Under the pieces are notes generated by a model. That model worked only from the letters and a program-made list of their open reading frames with translations, was not told the origin of the DNA and ran no database searches. A stretch of DNA of 13,195 nt from positions 1 to 13,195 of the forward strand of contig JAHFHC010000002.1 of the NCBI GenBank assembly GCA_023247085.1. Direction: 5' to 3'. The DNA is from Microcaldota archaeon (GTDB taxonomy: Archaea; Micrarchaeota; Micrarchaeia; Norongarragalinales; UBA8480). This document shows positions 5,929 through 12,362 of the stretch, piece by piece. Position 1 is the stretch's first letter. Each line of letters begins with the position of its first letter. A program made the position numbers and the translations under genes.

Positions 5929-8900
5929 ATGTTTGCTATGTCAAAATCTAAACATAGTGAAAAAAGTAAAAAGCATGGTTTTTGGAAGAAGACTCTTTTT
6001 GGCGTTTTTGTAGTTCTGCTCGTTGTAGTAGCTGCAAATGTTTTTCAAACACAATCTAGTTTAACTGGATATCCTGTATACTCTCGCTCATATATTGGCG
6101 AAGCTGGAGGGGTGTCGCCAGTTGGTTTACATGATTTTGTAATCACGATGGAGAATCGCACTTTGACCCTTGACGGAGCGGTAAGAAATTTAACTTTACT
6201 GCGTTTGTTAGGAGCGAACAATACTTTGCGGTTAGAAAATGGTTACCAAAACTATTTCCTCTATGTGGTAATAGATTCTAGAGATAACCCTTTATCTTAT
6301 ACGACATCTTACATTGGTCGTGTGGTTTACTATAATTACACTGCAAACCAGTGGAAAACGTTATCACTTTATAGAGACGGCGTACGCTATAACAATATTC
6401 TCAATACCACTTCCCCGCGTAGAGGATTTGGAATAACTTACATTACAAATAATTTAACAAACGCAAGAACGCCAACAGCGCAAATACTTGTAAGTGGTAC
6501 GATTAATCCTGGTAACTACTTTAGTGGAAACCTTCAAGTGATAGATGGCTTTAATGCAACTGCGTTTAACTCTACACTCGGCCAAGGTGGGACGTGGGAT
6601 ATTCCGTTTTCAAAAGTGGGTTTAGGAGCCACAAACAACACGTCCGCGAACTATTTGTATTATGACTCTGCAGTCGGACCTCAAAACAGCTGCTATGGCC
6701 CACACTGTGCACGAGTCAGCCCGCCAATTAGCTATACTGCGAATGTACGCTATTATAACTCTCCTGCTGGAGTAATGCTTGAAACTTTTAGTCGAACTCG
6801 AATTCAATTACGTGAAACTAGTTCGCCATTGAATTCATTTAAGTTTACTTGTACTGATTCAGACCCCGCGAACGATCCTTACATTGCAGGGAGTGTAAGT
6901 TTAGCAAATCCGCTAAATTTAAGTTCTGGCTACGCAGCGGGATATGACCGATGCATGTCAGCGAGCACCGCAAATGCAACAAATGAATATGTCTGTACAA
7001 CTGGGTTAAGCGACAACCTTGACAACAATGGATGTGGAACTAGTTCCAGTGCATTGAGCAGGTCAACTAACAAAGCCGCTTACAACGCTGCACTTCCAAG
7101 AACTTGGAAAGAAGTATCTGACTCTGACTGGAGTGCGCTTGGACTTGGATCTGCCGGAACTGTTGGCGTTATAGGTTCGTCTACCGCCTCTTCAACACAA
7201 CGCCAATTCTTGGAAGTTTTCTCAAAAACTCAATATGACGACCAACAGGATTCTTATGTTGCAAATGGAATGGAAGCAATGTGGAGAACGACTTTTTCAG
7301 CTCCACTTCCAATGTGTGCTGACACTTCGAAGTCATATGCCGCTTGTGATGCGTCTGATAAAATAGACGCAACTTCTGCACCAACTATAATCACTATCCT
7401 TGGTTACTCGTGGGTAGTTACTGGTGCAGCAATGACTGGTACAAATGCGGCAATTAGTTCACTAAACGTTGGAAAGGCCTATTTAGTGAGAAAGACGCTC
7501 AGAGTCGGTGAAGAAACAGCAGTTGCTGGCACTCCGTTTAAGATAAGAGTTGACCAAGTCAATGCTCCGGCTGGGGTAAGTTCACTACCATCTTGTAATA
7601 TAGTGATTTCAGATGCAACGAACCGTTCAGTTCTAATAACAAGGGATCGAGACAGTCCAGCGGTTAAGGTAACTGAACTTGGAGACATCTACGTTAAAGT
7701 GAGTGCAATTGGTTACTCTGCAGCAGCAGGGGCAATTAACACTTGTGAAGTGTCAGCTTACTCTGACTCAATCACATTGTCCAACAGTACAATTAATCAA
7801 ACCCTTTATCCAAACTGGAAAGCAGTACTTGATTCAAACAATAGGTCGGGAACTCAAGGTTTGTCTGATTTGAGAATTTACAATGACAACTGGGTCTACC
7901 CCTCAACTGGCAACATCAAAGCCAAGCCAGGTGACAAGTTCACGATGGTTAATGGTTTAACCTCTAATGCGAGTTATGTGCTTGAATTCAGGGGCTCTGA
8001 CTTAAAGCCAGCTGACTTTGACACTTTGACTGTTAGTGAAGATGAGGGATTCTCAGCCACTATTGGAGGCACTGCTGGTGAATGGGCTGCTCTTAAGTTC
8101 TGTTCTAATCGAACTGATGCATTTAGGTTTGGAACTGAAAACGTGCGGTGTGTAAACTTGATAACCAAGAACAAGACTAGCCCCGGGTCTAACAATAACT
8201 ACACTGGGTACGTTGTGTACCAAAACTCGTCTGGAACCTGGGTAAATGCATCTGGATCTGATGTCACTAGGACATTTTACAACTCCACTCGTGGAGCTAA
8301 CTTAACTGTTGTTCTACCTTTGTATTACTATGGGGCTGGAGGCGGGTCAGACACAAGCGTCCGAATCAACGTAACTTTTGATGGAATGTCAAGTGGAAAG
8401 GGTGACTGTGTTACGAAACCGCGCGGTTGCTCTGCCTTTATGGGCAGCGGTAACTATGGCTGGAACTACACTAGGTTAATCATCCAGATTCCTGAAATAG
8501 ATAATGAAAGTACGAGTTCAGTAGCTGGATCTGGCATTTGGACTACGTATTACCTTTTTGACTCAGCAGCAGGTGCTGCAGGTAACTTCAGGGACGCAAC
8601 TGCGGATGGTACAACTACCAACAGGAACGTTAACTACACTGCAAACGCATTTGGAATTGTATTCAATTCAGAACCACCTTACTGTAGCGTAAGGGGTTCA
8701 TGTGTTGAAGCAGCTGGGCATGGTGCAAGTTCATTCATCCTTAAGTACGCAACTCGCCTTGGAAAGGCAGTATACGTGCTACGCAAGATAGCGAGCACCG
8801 TAAATGCAACAACAACTGCAAACGCAATGATTACTCAAAGCGCTGATTGCAATGCCTTAACACAACTGCCGCAAGTTAACTATACTTCGGTTATGTGTCC

Positions 8901-8943
8901 AACTTCGCTATGTAACGCTGCAAATACTGCTTGCGCTCGATAG
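5929..8943 (+). CDS. Large secreted or cell-surface glycoprotein, S-layer-like, family not recognised
   Basis: A 1004-residue protein with a basic N-terminus (residues 5-21, rich in Lys and Ser) and one hydrophobic segment (about 22-38, LFGVFVVLLVVVAANVF), then SSLTGYPV: a signal peptide or signal anchor. The rest is outside-type sequence, rich in Ser, Thr, Asn, Gly and Tyr, with about thirty N-x-S/T sequons and about twenty cysteines, some closely paired (CYGPHC, CVTKPRGC). I see no C-terminal membrane helix and no sorting motif, so anchoring would be N-terminal. The size, single anchor, glycosylation potential and strong promoter fit an S-layer or major surface protein, but I recognise no named domain. 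ATG 5929 fits the TATA spacing; an in-frame ATG at 5938 is an alternative. Codon choice shifts along the gene: AGG is rare among Arg codons in the first half and common in the second. Confidence 0.8.
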   Translation: MFAMSKSKHSEKSKKHGFWKKTLFGVFVVLLVVVAANVFQTQSSLTGYPVYSRSYIGEAGGVSPVGLHDFVITMENRTLTLDGAVRNLTLLRLLGANNTLRLENGYQNYFLYVVIDSRDNPLSYTTSYIGRVVYYNYTANQWKTLSLYRDGVRYNNILNTTSPRRGFGITYITNNLTNARTPTAQILVSGTINPGNYFSGNLQVIDGFNATAFNSTLGQGGTWDIPFSKVGLGATNNTSANYLYYDSAVGPQNSCYGPHCARVSPPISYTANVRYYNSPAGVMLETFSRTRIQLRETSSPLNSFKFTCTDSDPANDPYIAGSVSLANPLNLSSGYAAGYDRCMSASTANATNEYVCTTGLSDNLDNNGCGTSSSALSRSTNKAAYNAALPRTWKEVSDSDWSALGLGSAGTVGVIGSSTASSTQRQFLEVFSKTQYDDQQDSYVANGMEAMWRTTFSAPLPMCADTSKSYAACDASDKIDATSAPTIITILGYSWVVTGAAMTGTNAAISSLNVGKAYLVRKTLRVGEETAVAGTPFKIRVDQVNAPAGVSSLPSCNIVISDATNRSVLITRDRDSPAVKVTELGDIYVKVSAIGYSAAAGAINTCEVSAYSDSITLSNSTINQTLYPNWKAVLDSNNRSGTQGLSDLRIYNDNWVYPSTGNIKAKPGDKFTMVNGLTSNASYVLEFRGSDLKPADFDTLTVSEDEGFSATIGGTAGEWAALKFCSNRTDAFRFGTENVRCVNLITKNKTSPGSNNNYTGYVVYQNSSGTWVNASGSDVTRTFYNSTRGANLTVVLPLYYYGAGGGSDTSVRINVTFDGMSSGKGDCVTKPRGCSAFMGSGNYGWNYTRLIIQIPEIDNESTSSVAGSGIWTTYYLFDSAAGAAGNFRDATADGTTTNRNVNYTANAFGIVFNSEPPYCSVRGSCVEAAGHGASSFILKYATRLGKAVYVLRKIASTVNATTTANAMITQSADCNALTQLPQVNYTSVMCPTSLCNAANTACAR

Positions 8944-8985
8944 TAACTATTGGTGAAACCAGCCGGTGGAGGGCGGGTGCATCAT

Positions 8986-9026
8986 CTAGCGTTTATTATT
9001 GGGTTTTTTATTTATTCAAACGCTAG
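8986..9026. terminator. Inverted repeat with internal T-tract after the surface-protein gene
   Basis: The arms CTAGCGTTT (8986-8994) and AAACGCTAG (9018-9026) match perfectly over 9 bp. The 23-base loop is T-rich and contains six T in a row (9004-9009). It lies 42 bases after the stop of the surface-protein gene and 42 bases before rnp4. It could terminate or protect the 3' end of a highly expressed message. The rest of this 125-base gap holds only small alternative hairpins around 8951-8970. Confidence 0.45.
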
Positions 9027-9068
9027 TTTACACTATGTGTGTGCGTTTCCTGAAGGGATTGTTAGAAA

Positions 9069-9353
9069 ATGAATGTTGAAAAAATAGCAATGCAGCGGTG
9101 CAGTGAATTACTAGTTCTTGCCAAGCAAATGTGGAAAAAAGATAGTGTGCTATCAAAGCGTTACGTTCAACTAGCGCGTAAAATAGCGATGCGGCATAGG
9201 TTAAAACTAAGGCGGCGAACGTTTTGCAAAAAGTGCAACGCAATTTTCATATTTGGAGAAAACGTAACTAGCCGCACTTCAAAAAAAGAAAACGCTGTAC
9301 TATGGAAATGCAATTGCGGAAACGTATTGAAATTTCCTATAAAGCGCAAGTAA
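9069..9353 (+). CDS. rnp4: Ribonuclease P protein component 4 (Rpp21/Rpr2 family)
   Basis: A 94-residue basic protein that pairs with Rpp29 on the specificity domain of archaeal RNase P RNA, which removes 5' leaders from pre-tRNAs. The N-terminal helical part (about 1-50, with LLVLAKQMW and LSKRYVQLARKIAMRHRLKL) matches the family. It is followed by a zinc ribbon with cysteine pairs FCKKC (53-57) and CNC (about 80-82) flanking a TSRTS segment. The length is typical (90-120). The chosen ATG 9069 begins just before the conserved helix; a weak GGGAT-like element lies some 12-15 bases upstream. It is separated from rps19e by 164 bases carrying a separate promoter, but the same-strand placement fits a translation and RNA-processing cluster. 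Confidence 0.9.
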   Translation: MNVEKIAMQRCSELLVLAKQMWKKDSVLSKRYVQLARKIAMRHRLKLRRRTFCKKCNAIFIFGENVTSRTSKKENAVLWKCNCGNVLKFPIKRK

Positions 9354-9375
9354 CCTTTTTCGACTCTTGGCTGAG

Positions 9376-9392
9376 CGAAGTGTTAAATACCC
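9376..9392 (+). promoter_or_regulatory. BRE and TATA box for the rps19e operon
   Basis: CGAAGTG followed by TTAAATA (9383-9389) matches the archaeal BRE-TATA order. Transcription would start near 9411-9414, leaving a 5' leader of about 105 nt before rps19e. A second AT-rich candidate, TTTTATAAT (9402-9410), would give a leader near 85 nt. Long leaders are unusual among the genes in this window. Confidence 0.5.
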
Positions 9393-9433
9393 TTTTCTTT
9401 CTTTTATAATCTGCCAATTTACTAGAAAAATTG

Positions 9434-9451
9434 TTCGCCGTGGCTGGCGAA
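9434..9451 (+). promoter_or_regulatory. Hairpin in the rps19e leader
   Basis: TTCGCC (9434-9439) and GGCGAA (9446-9451) form a perfect 6-bp stem with loop GTGGCT, within the predicted leader about 65-85 bases before the S19e start. It may be a control element for this ribosomal operon. Apart from promoter boxes and the GAGG ribosome-binding site (9505-9508), I see nothing else in the 164-base gap. Confidence 0.4.
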
Positions 9452-9517
9452 AATGTAAAAAGATAGGAAAACCCATCCGTTTTCAATTTGATTTACTCGA
9501 ACAAGAGGATTTTTTGA

Positions 9518-9970
9518 ATGTCAGCTTTAGATGTTAATGCAAATGATTTAATTGCAAAAGTAGCGCAGGCTTTGAAAGCAAATCACAAGGATACTATTGT
9601 CCCCCCTGCTTGGGTTAACTTAGTTAAAAGCGGGGCTCACAACGAACGCCCGCCTCAAGAGCCGGACTTCTGGTACTTGAGATGCGCTTCACTTCTTTAC
9701 AATTCTTACAAATATGGTTCAATTGGCGTACGCGAAATGCGCAGAAAATACGGTGGAAGAACCCAGCACATTGTAAGTCGAAGTCACCACAGGCGAGCTG
9801 GAGGAAAAATCATTCGTTTAGCATTTCAACAACTTGAAAAATCCGGTTTAATGAAACTAGAAAAAGCAAAAGTACAAAAAGAACCGTCAAAGCCAGTTTA
9901 TTCTGGTAGAGTAATTTCCAGTAAAGGTAAATCTTTGCTTGATAAAACTGCAAAGGAATTAACGAAGTGA
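9518..9970 (+). CDS. rps19e: Small ribosomal subunit protein S19e
   Basis: A 150-residue ribosomal protein found in archaea and eukaryotes, located in the small-subunit head and needed in eukaryotes for late 40S maturation. The conserved core is clear: PPAWVNLVKSGAHNERPP, then DFWYLRCASLLYNSYKYGSIGVREMRRKYGG, a basic SRSHHRRAGGKIIR segment, and LEKSGLM near the winged-helix end, closing with GRVISSKGKSLLDKTA. Length is typical. ATG 9518 has a GAGG element (9505-9508) nine bases upstream. It leads the cluster S19e, PDCD5-like, L39e, L31e, aIF6, prefoldin alpha, FtsY. Its TGA stop overlaps the ribosome-binding site of the next gene, indicating translational coupling. Confidence 0.97.
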   Translation: MSALDVNANDLIAKVAQALKANHKDTIVPPAWVNLVKSGAHNERPPQEPDFWYLRCASLLYNSYKYGSIGVREMRRKYGGRTQHIVSRSHHRRAGGKIIRLAFQQLEKSGLMKLEKAKVQKEPSKPVYSGRVISSKGKSLLDKTAKELTK

Positions 9971-9977
9971 TGTAATC

Positions 9978-10259
9978 TTGCAAGATGAAGAACAACTTGC
10001 AAAAACCAAGTCGGTCAAAGAAGCTGAGCTTAAAGTTCAACTTGCTTTGAAAGCGATACTTCAAGACAATGCGATTCAACGCTTGTCATTAATGCGAATG
10101 TCAAACGAGTCGCTGTACAATCAAGTTGTTTCATATTTGTTTTCCCTTTATAATTCGGGAAGAATAACGAGTAAAATAAGCGAAGAGCAATTGAAGCGCA
10201 TTGCTTCAACTTTCTTGCAAAACAAGCCAGAAAGTAAAATCACAAGAGTTTCAAAATAA
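9978..10259 (+). CDS. PDCD5-family DNA-binding protein (TTG start)
   Basis: A 93-residue, helical, charged protein of the PDCD5/TFAR19 family, common in archaea and usually encoded beside S19e and L39e. The family pattern is visible in the helix AELKVQLALKAILQDNAIQRLSLMRM and in the turn SGRITSKISEEQLKRI, followed by a basic C-terminal tail. Function in archaea is unsettled; nucleic-acid binding and chaperone-like roles have been suggested. The start is TTG at 9978, preceded by GTGAT (9967-9971), which complements the 16S rRNA 3' end and overlaps the S19e stop. That gives 7 bases between genes and probable coupling. The spacing and the perfect frame make TTG better than any later start. Confidence 0.88.
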   Translation: MQDEEQLAKTKSVKEAELKVQLALKAILQDNAIQRLSLMRMSNESLYNQVVSYLFSLYNSGRITSKISEEQLKRIASTFLQNKPESKITRVSK

Positions 10260-10320
10260 AATACTGAAAGGATAATGCTAAAATAATAGCGAATAAGAAC
10301 AATAGAAGTAGTGAATTAAA

Positions 10321-10482
10321 ATGTCTCGATATAAAACAAGTGAATTAAAGGCCAAACTCTCAAAGGCAATGAAGCAAAACCGGAGAATGCCAGTATTCGT
10401 AGTTGCCAAGACAAAGCGCAAGGTTACTTATAACCGAAAAACGCGTAACTGGAGACACAAGAAACTCCAATTGAAAAAGTGA
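10321..10482 (+). CDS. rpl39e: Large ribosomal subunit protein L39e
   Basis: A 53-residue, very basic protein lining the peptide exit tunnel of archaeal and eukaryotic ribosomes. The sequence begins MSRYKTSELKAKLSKAMKQN and contains the family-typical RRMPVFVVAKTKRKV and NRKTRNWRHKKL segments; its length is standard. It starts 61 bases after the PDCD5-family stop and ends 10 bases before rpl31e, within the same operon. The gene is short, so size-based gene finders can miss it. Confidence 0.96.
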   Translation: MSRYKTSELKAKLSKAMKQNRRMPVFVVAKTKRKVTYNRKTRNWRHKKLQLKK

Positions 10483-10492
10483 TTTTAAGTTT

Positions 10493-11101
10493 ATGACTGA
10501 ACAAGCTGCTCAAGGATTACAAAAAGGAAAAACAGAAGAAAAAGATGAAAAGGAAGCTGTAGCGCCCGTTGAAAAAACAAGCGAAAAGGCTGAAGTAGTT
10601 GTAGTGAATAGTCCTGATAAGCTTGAGGCAGTTGCTAAAAAAGTTAAAGAAAGACTCGCTGCTAAAAAAGCCGAGCAAAATGCAATTGAAAGAACAACCG
10701 GTGTGAAAAACGCTGAAAAAGCTGAAGTGAAGAAGCCTGAAGAAAAGAAAGTTGAAGTGAAAAAGCAAGAGGAAAAGAAGCCAGAGGTAAAGAAACCTGG
10801 AGAAAAGGCAGTTGACTTGAATAAGGTTGACTCCAAGAAAGTTGAATATGTTTTACAGCGTAAAGCGGTTGTTCCACTTCTAAAAGCTTATGCAAAGCCA
10901 GCTAAGAAACGCGCTCGTGCAGCTATTATACTTTTGAGAAAATTCGGCGCTCGCCATGGCAAAACTGCGATTGAAAACGTTAAGATTGACGAAAAACTCG
11001 CTTCTTTTATAAATAGCCGTGGTGCTAAAAAGCCACCAAAGAAATTAAAAGTCACGCTCCTTAAAGACAAAAGTGGCAACGTGAAACTCGTGCCAGCTTA
11101 A
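10493..11101 (+). CDS. rpl31e: Large ribosomal subunit protein L31e with a long charged N-terminal extension
   Basis: L31e sits beside the peptide exit of the large subunit. The C-terminal ~86 residues (about 117-202) are a normal L31e core: VEYVLQRKAVVPLLKAY, KKRARAAIILLRKFGARH, then the hallmark ASFINSRGAKKPPKKLKVTLL. The unusual part is residues 1-116, an Ala/Lys/Glu/Val-rich extension with no L31e similarity. It ends in three 10-residue repeats (residues 80-109) of the type KKPEEKKVEV. Usual archaeal L31e is 80-95 residues, so this is more than twice the expected size. The frame is open throughout with no stop or better internal start before the core. ATG 10493 lies 10 bases after rpl39e. 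Core identity is secure; the role of the extension is unknown. Confidence 0.92.
   Translation: MTEQAAQGLQKGKTEEKDEKEAVAPVEKTSEKAEVVVVNSPDKLEAVAKKVKERLAAKKAEQNAIERTTGVKNAEKAEVKKPEEKKVEVKKQEEKKPEVKKPGEKAVDLNKVDSKKVEYVLQRKAVVPLLKAYAKPAKKRARAAIILLRKFGARHGKTAIENVKIDEKLASFINSRGAKKPPKKLKVTLLKDKSGNVKLVPA
10730..10819 (+). repeat. Three tandem 30-bp units coding K/E/P/V decapeptides in L31e
   Basis: The encoded units are KKPEEKKVEV, KKQEEKKPEV and a degenerate KKPGEKAVDL, in direct succession. The first two differ by two residues. The DNA is similar but not identical between units, so the array is not a very recent duplication. It likely forms a charged, flexible or helical linker before the ribosomal core. 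Confidence 0.75.
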
Positions 11102-11139
11102 GAAACAGCTACACAGCCAAAACCGGAGTTGAGACTCGA

Positions 11140-11820
11140 TTGTCGTTTCAAGTTGTAAAAATTGAAGTAAACCGTAACCCATTCATTGGACTATATTTAA
11201 CCGCTTCTGACGACGCAGTTCTATGCTCTCATTTTGTGCCTGACAATTTATTGCGGTTAATTTCTGATGTTTTAAAGCCATCAAAAATCGTTCCAGTTTC
11301 AATCGCAGATTCGCATTTAACTGGAATTTATACTGCAATGAATTCAAGTGGTGTAGCTTTACCTGGATTTACAGATGACAAAACGTTGCATTTCTTAAAG
11401 CGAGAACTTGGCGTAAACGTTTGCAAAATAGACGATCGGTTTTCAGCAGTTAGGAGCAATGTGCTTGTAAATGACTCGCTGTGTATGGTTAATGCACACA
11501 TGGCTAGGGCAGAGCATAAGAAACTAGCTGATTGTTTTGATGTGGAAGTTATTCCAATCAAGTTTGGTCGGGTGTCTACAATAGGTGCAGTTAATGTAGT
11601 TACGAACAATGGCGTGCTTGCTTATAATGACGCATCTGAAAATGAATTACAATTGCTTTCAAAAGCGTTTAAATTCAAAGCAATTCCAGCTACTTGTAAC
11701 TTTGGAACACCAGCCACTTCATTTGGCGTAGTTGCCAATAAAAACGGCGCTTTAATAGGAAGTAACTCCACTGGATTCGAAGCTGGCCTTGTTTACGAAG
11801 CACTTTCAGGAGAACAATAA
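11140..11820 (+). CDS. eif6: Translation initiation factor 6 (aIF6), TTG start
   Basis: aIF6 binds the large ribosomal subunit and keeps it from joining the small subunit. The 226-residue length is that of the five-bladed propeller family. Recognisable blades include NRNPFIGLYLTASDDAVLC, KIVPVSIADSHLTGIYTAMN, GVALPGFTDD, RFSAVRSNVLVND, STIGAVNVVTNNGVLAYNDAS, and the C-terminal SFGVVANKNGALIGSNSTGFE. The start is TTG 11140, with a GGAG element (11125-11128) eleven bases before it. Translation from it gives the usual short lead into the first blade, and no ATG is available there. It lies 38 bases after rpl31e and 21 bases before pfdA. The LX/L18a gene often found directly downstream in other archaea is absent. 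Confidence 0.96.
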   Translation: MSFQVVKIEVNRNPFIGLYLTASDDAVLCSHFVPDNLLRLISDVLKPSKIVPVSIADSHLTGIYTAMNSSGVALPGFTDDKTLHFLKRELGVNVCKIDDRFSAVRSNVLVNDSLCMVNAHMARAEHKKLADCFDVEVIPIKFGRVSTIGAVNVVTNNGVLAYNDASENELQLLSKAFKFKAIPATCNFGTPATSFGVVANKNGALIGSNSTGFEAGLVYEALSGEQ

Positions 11821-11841
11821 ACGACACAGAGAACATCAAAT

Positions 11842-12315
11842 ATGCAAACCAAATCCAATAATCGACCAAACGATAAATCTGAAAAACCAGCTAGTGATGA
11901 CTATGCTGACCAGTTCGATAATGCATCTGATCAAAGAGAATTACAAATGCAATTTCAATACTTAACTTCACAAATTGAACAAGCAAAGCAGCAATTCACT
12001 GAATTAAAAGTGGTTTTGGAAGAGGCACAAGAGACTCTACTTGCACTTGCAGAACTTGAACAGAAGCCAGCTACTACGATGACTTCGCTTGGCTCAAGCA
12101 TTTTTGTAAAGTCCGCAATTTCTCCTAATTCGGTTATTGCCCCAATTGGAGCAAATGTTTATTGCCAAAAGTCAATTACTGAAGCAAGGCAAATAGTTGA
12201 AATGCAAGCCAATAAAGTGAACCAGCTTACTGTAAACGTAGAAAAGGCATTAACGCAAATGATGCAAGCAAGACAACAAATAATTCAACAAGCACAACAA
12301 ACTCAAAATCAATAA
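11842..12315 (+). CDS. pfdA: Prefoldin alpha subunit
   Basis: Prefoldin is a jellyfish-shaped hexamer (two alpha, four beta subunits) that holds unfolded nascent proteins and passes them to the thermosome. This 157-residue protein has the alpha-subunit layout: an N-terminal coiled coil (about 32-72, LQMQFQYLTSQIEQAKQQFTE), a beta-hairpin region (about 80-118) with SLGSSIFVKSAISP and VIAPIGANVYCQKS, and a C-terminal coiled coil (about 119-157) ending in a Gln-rich tail. A hydrophilic N-terminal extension of about 30 residues precedes the first coil and has no clear counterpart in shorter family members. The gene lies between aIF6 and ftsY, its common archaeal position. Confidence 0.9.
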   Translation: MQTKSNNRPNDKSEKPASDDYADQFDNASDQRELQMQFQYLTSQIEQAKQQFTELKVVLEEAQETLLALAELEQKPATTMTSLGSSIFVKSAISPNSVIAPIGANVYCQKSITEARQIVEMQANKVNQLTVNVEKALTQMMQARQQIIQQAQQTQNQ

Positions 12316-12349
12316 ACCGCAAGTAAAACTTTTTGTGTTCCAAAGAAGA

Positions 12350-12355
12350 GTGATC
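12350..12355 (+). promoter_or_regulatory. Shine-Dalgarno site for ftsY
   Basis: GTGATC is complementary to the archaeal 16S rRNA 3' end (GATCACCTCC) and lies seven bases before ATG 12363. It fixes the ftsY start and resembles the GTGAT used by the PDCD5-family gene, showing that internal operon genes here use leader-type initiation. Confidence 0.6.
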
Positions 12356-12362
12356 GAAACTA

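Noticed and set aside
8944-8985. C/D-box-like or other small RNA directly after the surface-protein gene
   Set aside because: Only an imperfect box C (GGTGAAA) and no suitably placed box D were found; the small hairpins there are mutually exclusive and weak.
9440-9466. GTG-initiated eight-residue leader peptide in the rps19e leader
   Set aside because: No ribosome-binding site is visible, the start codon sits in the hairpin loop, and the frame is too short to distinguish from chance.
10510-10895. Several Phe/Ser-rich reading frames on the minus strand opposite rpl31e
   Set aside because: They mirror the Lys/Glu-rich coding strand (AAG and GAA read as CTT and TTC) and have no promoter or family resemblance.
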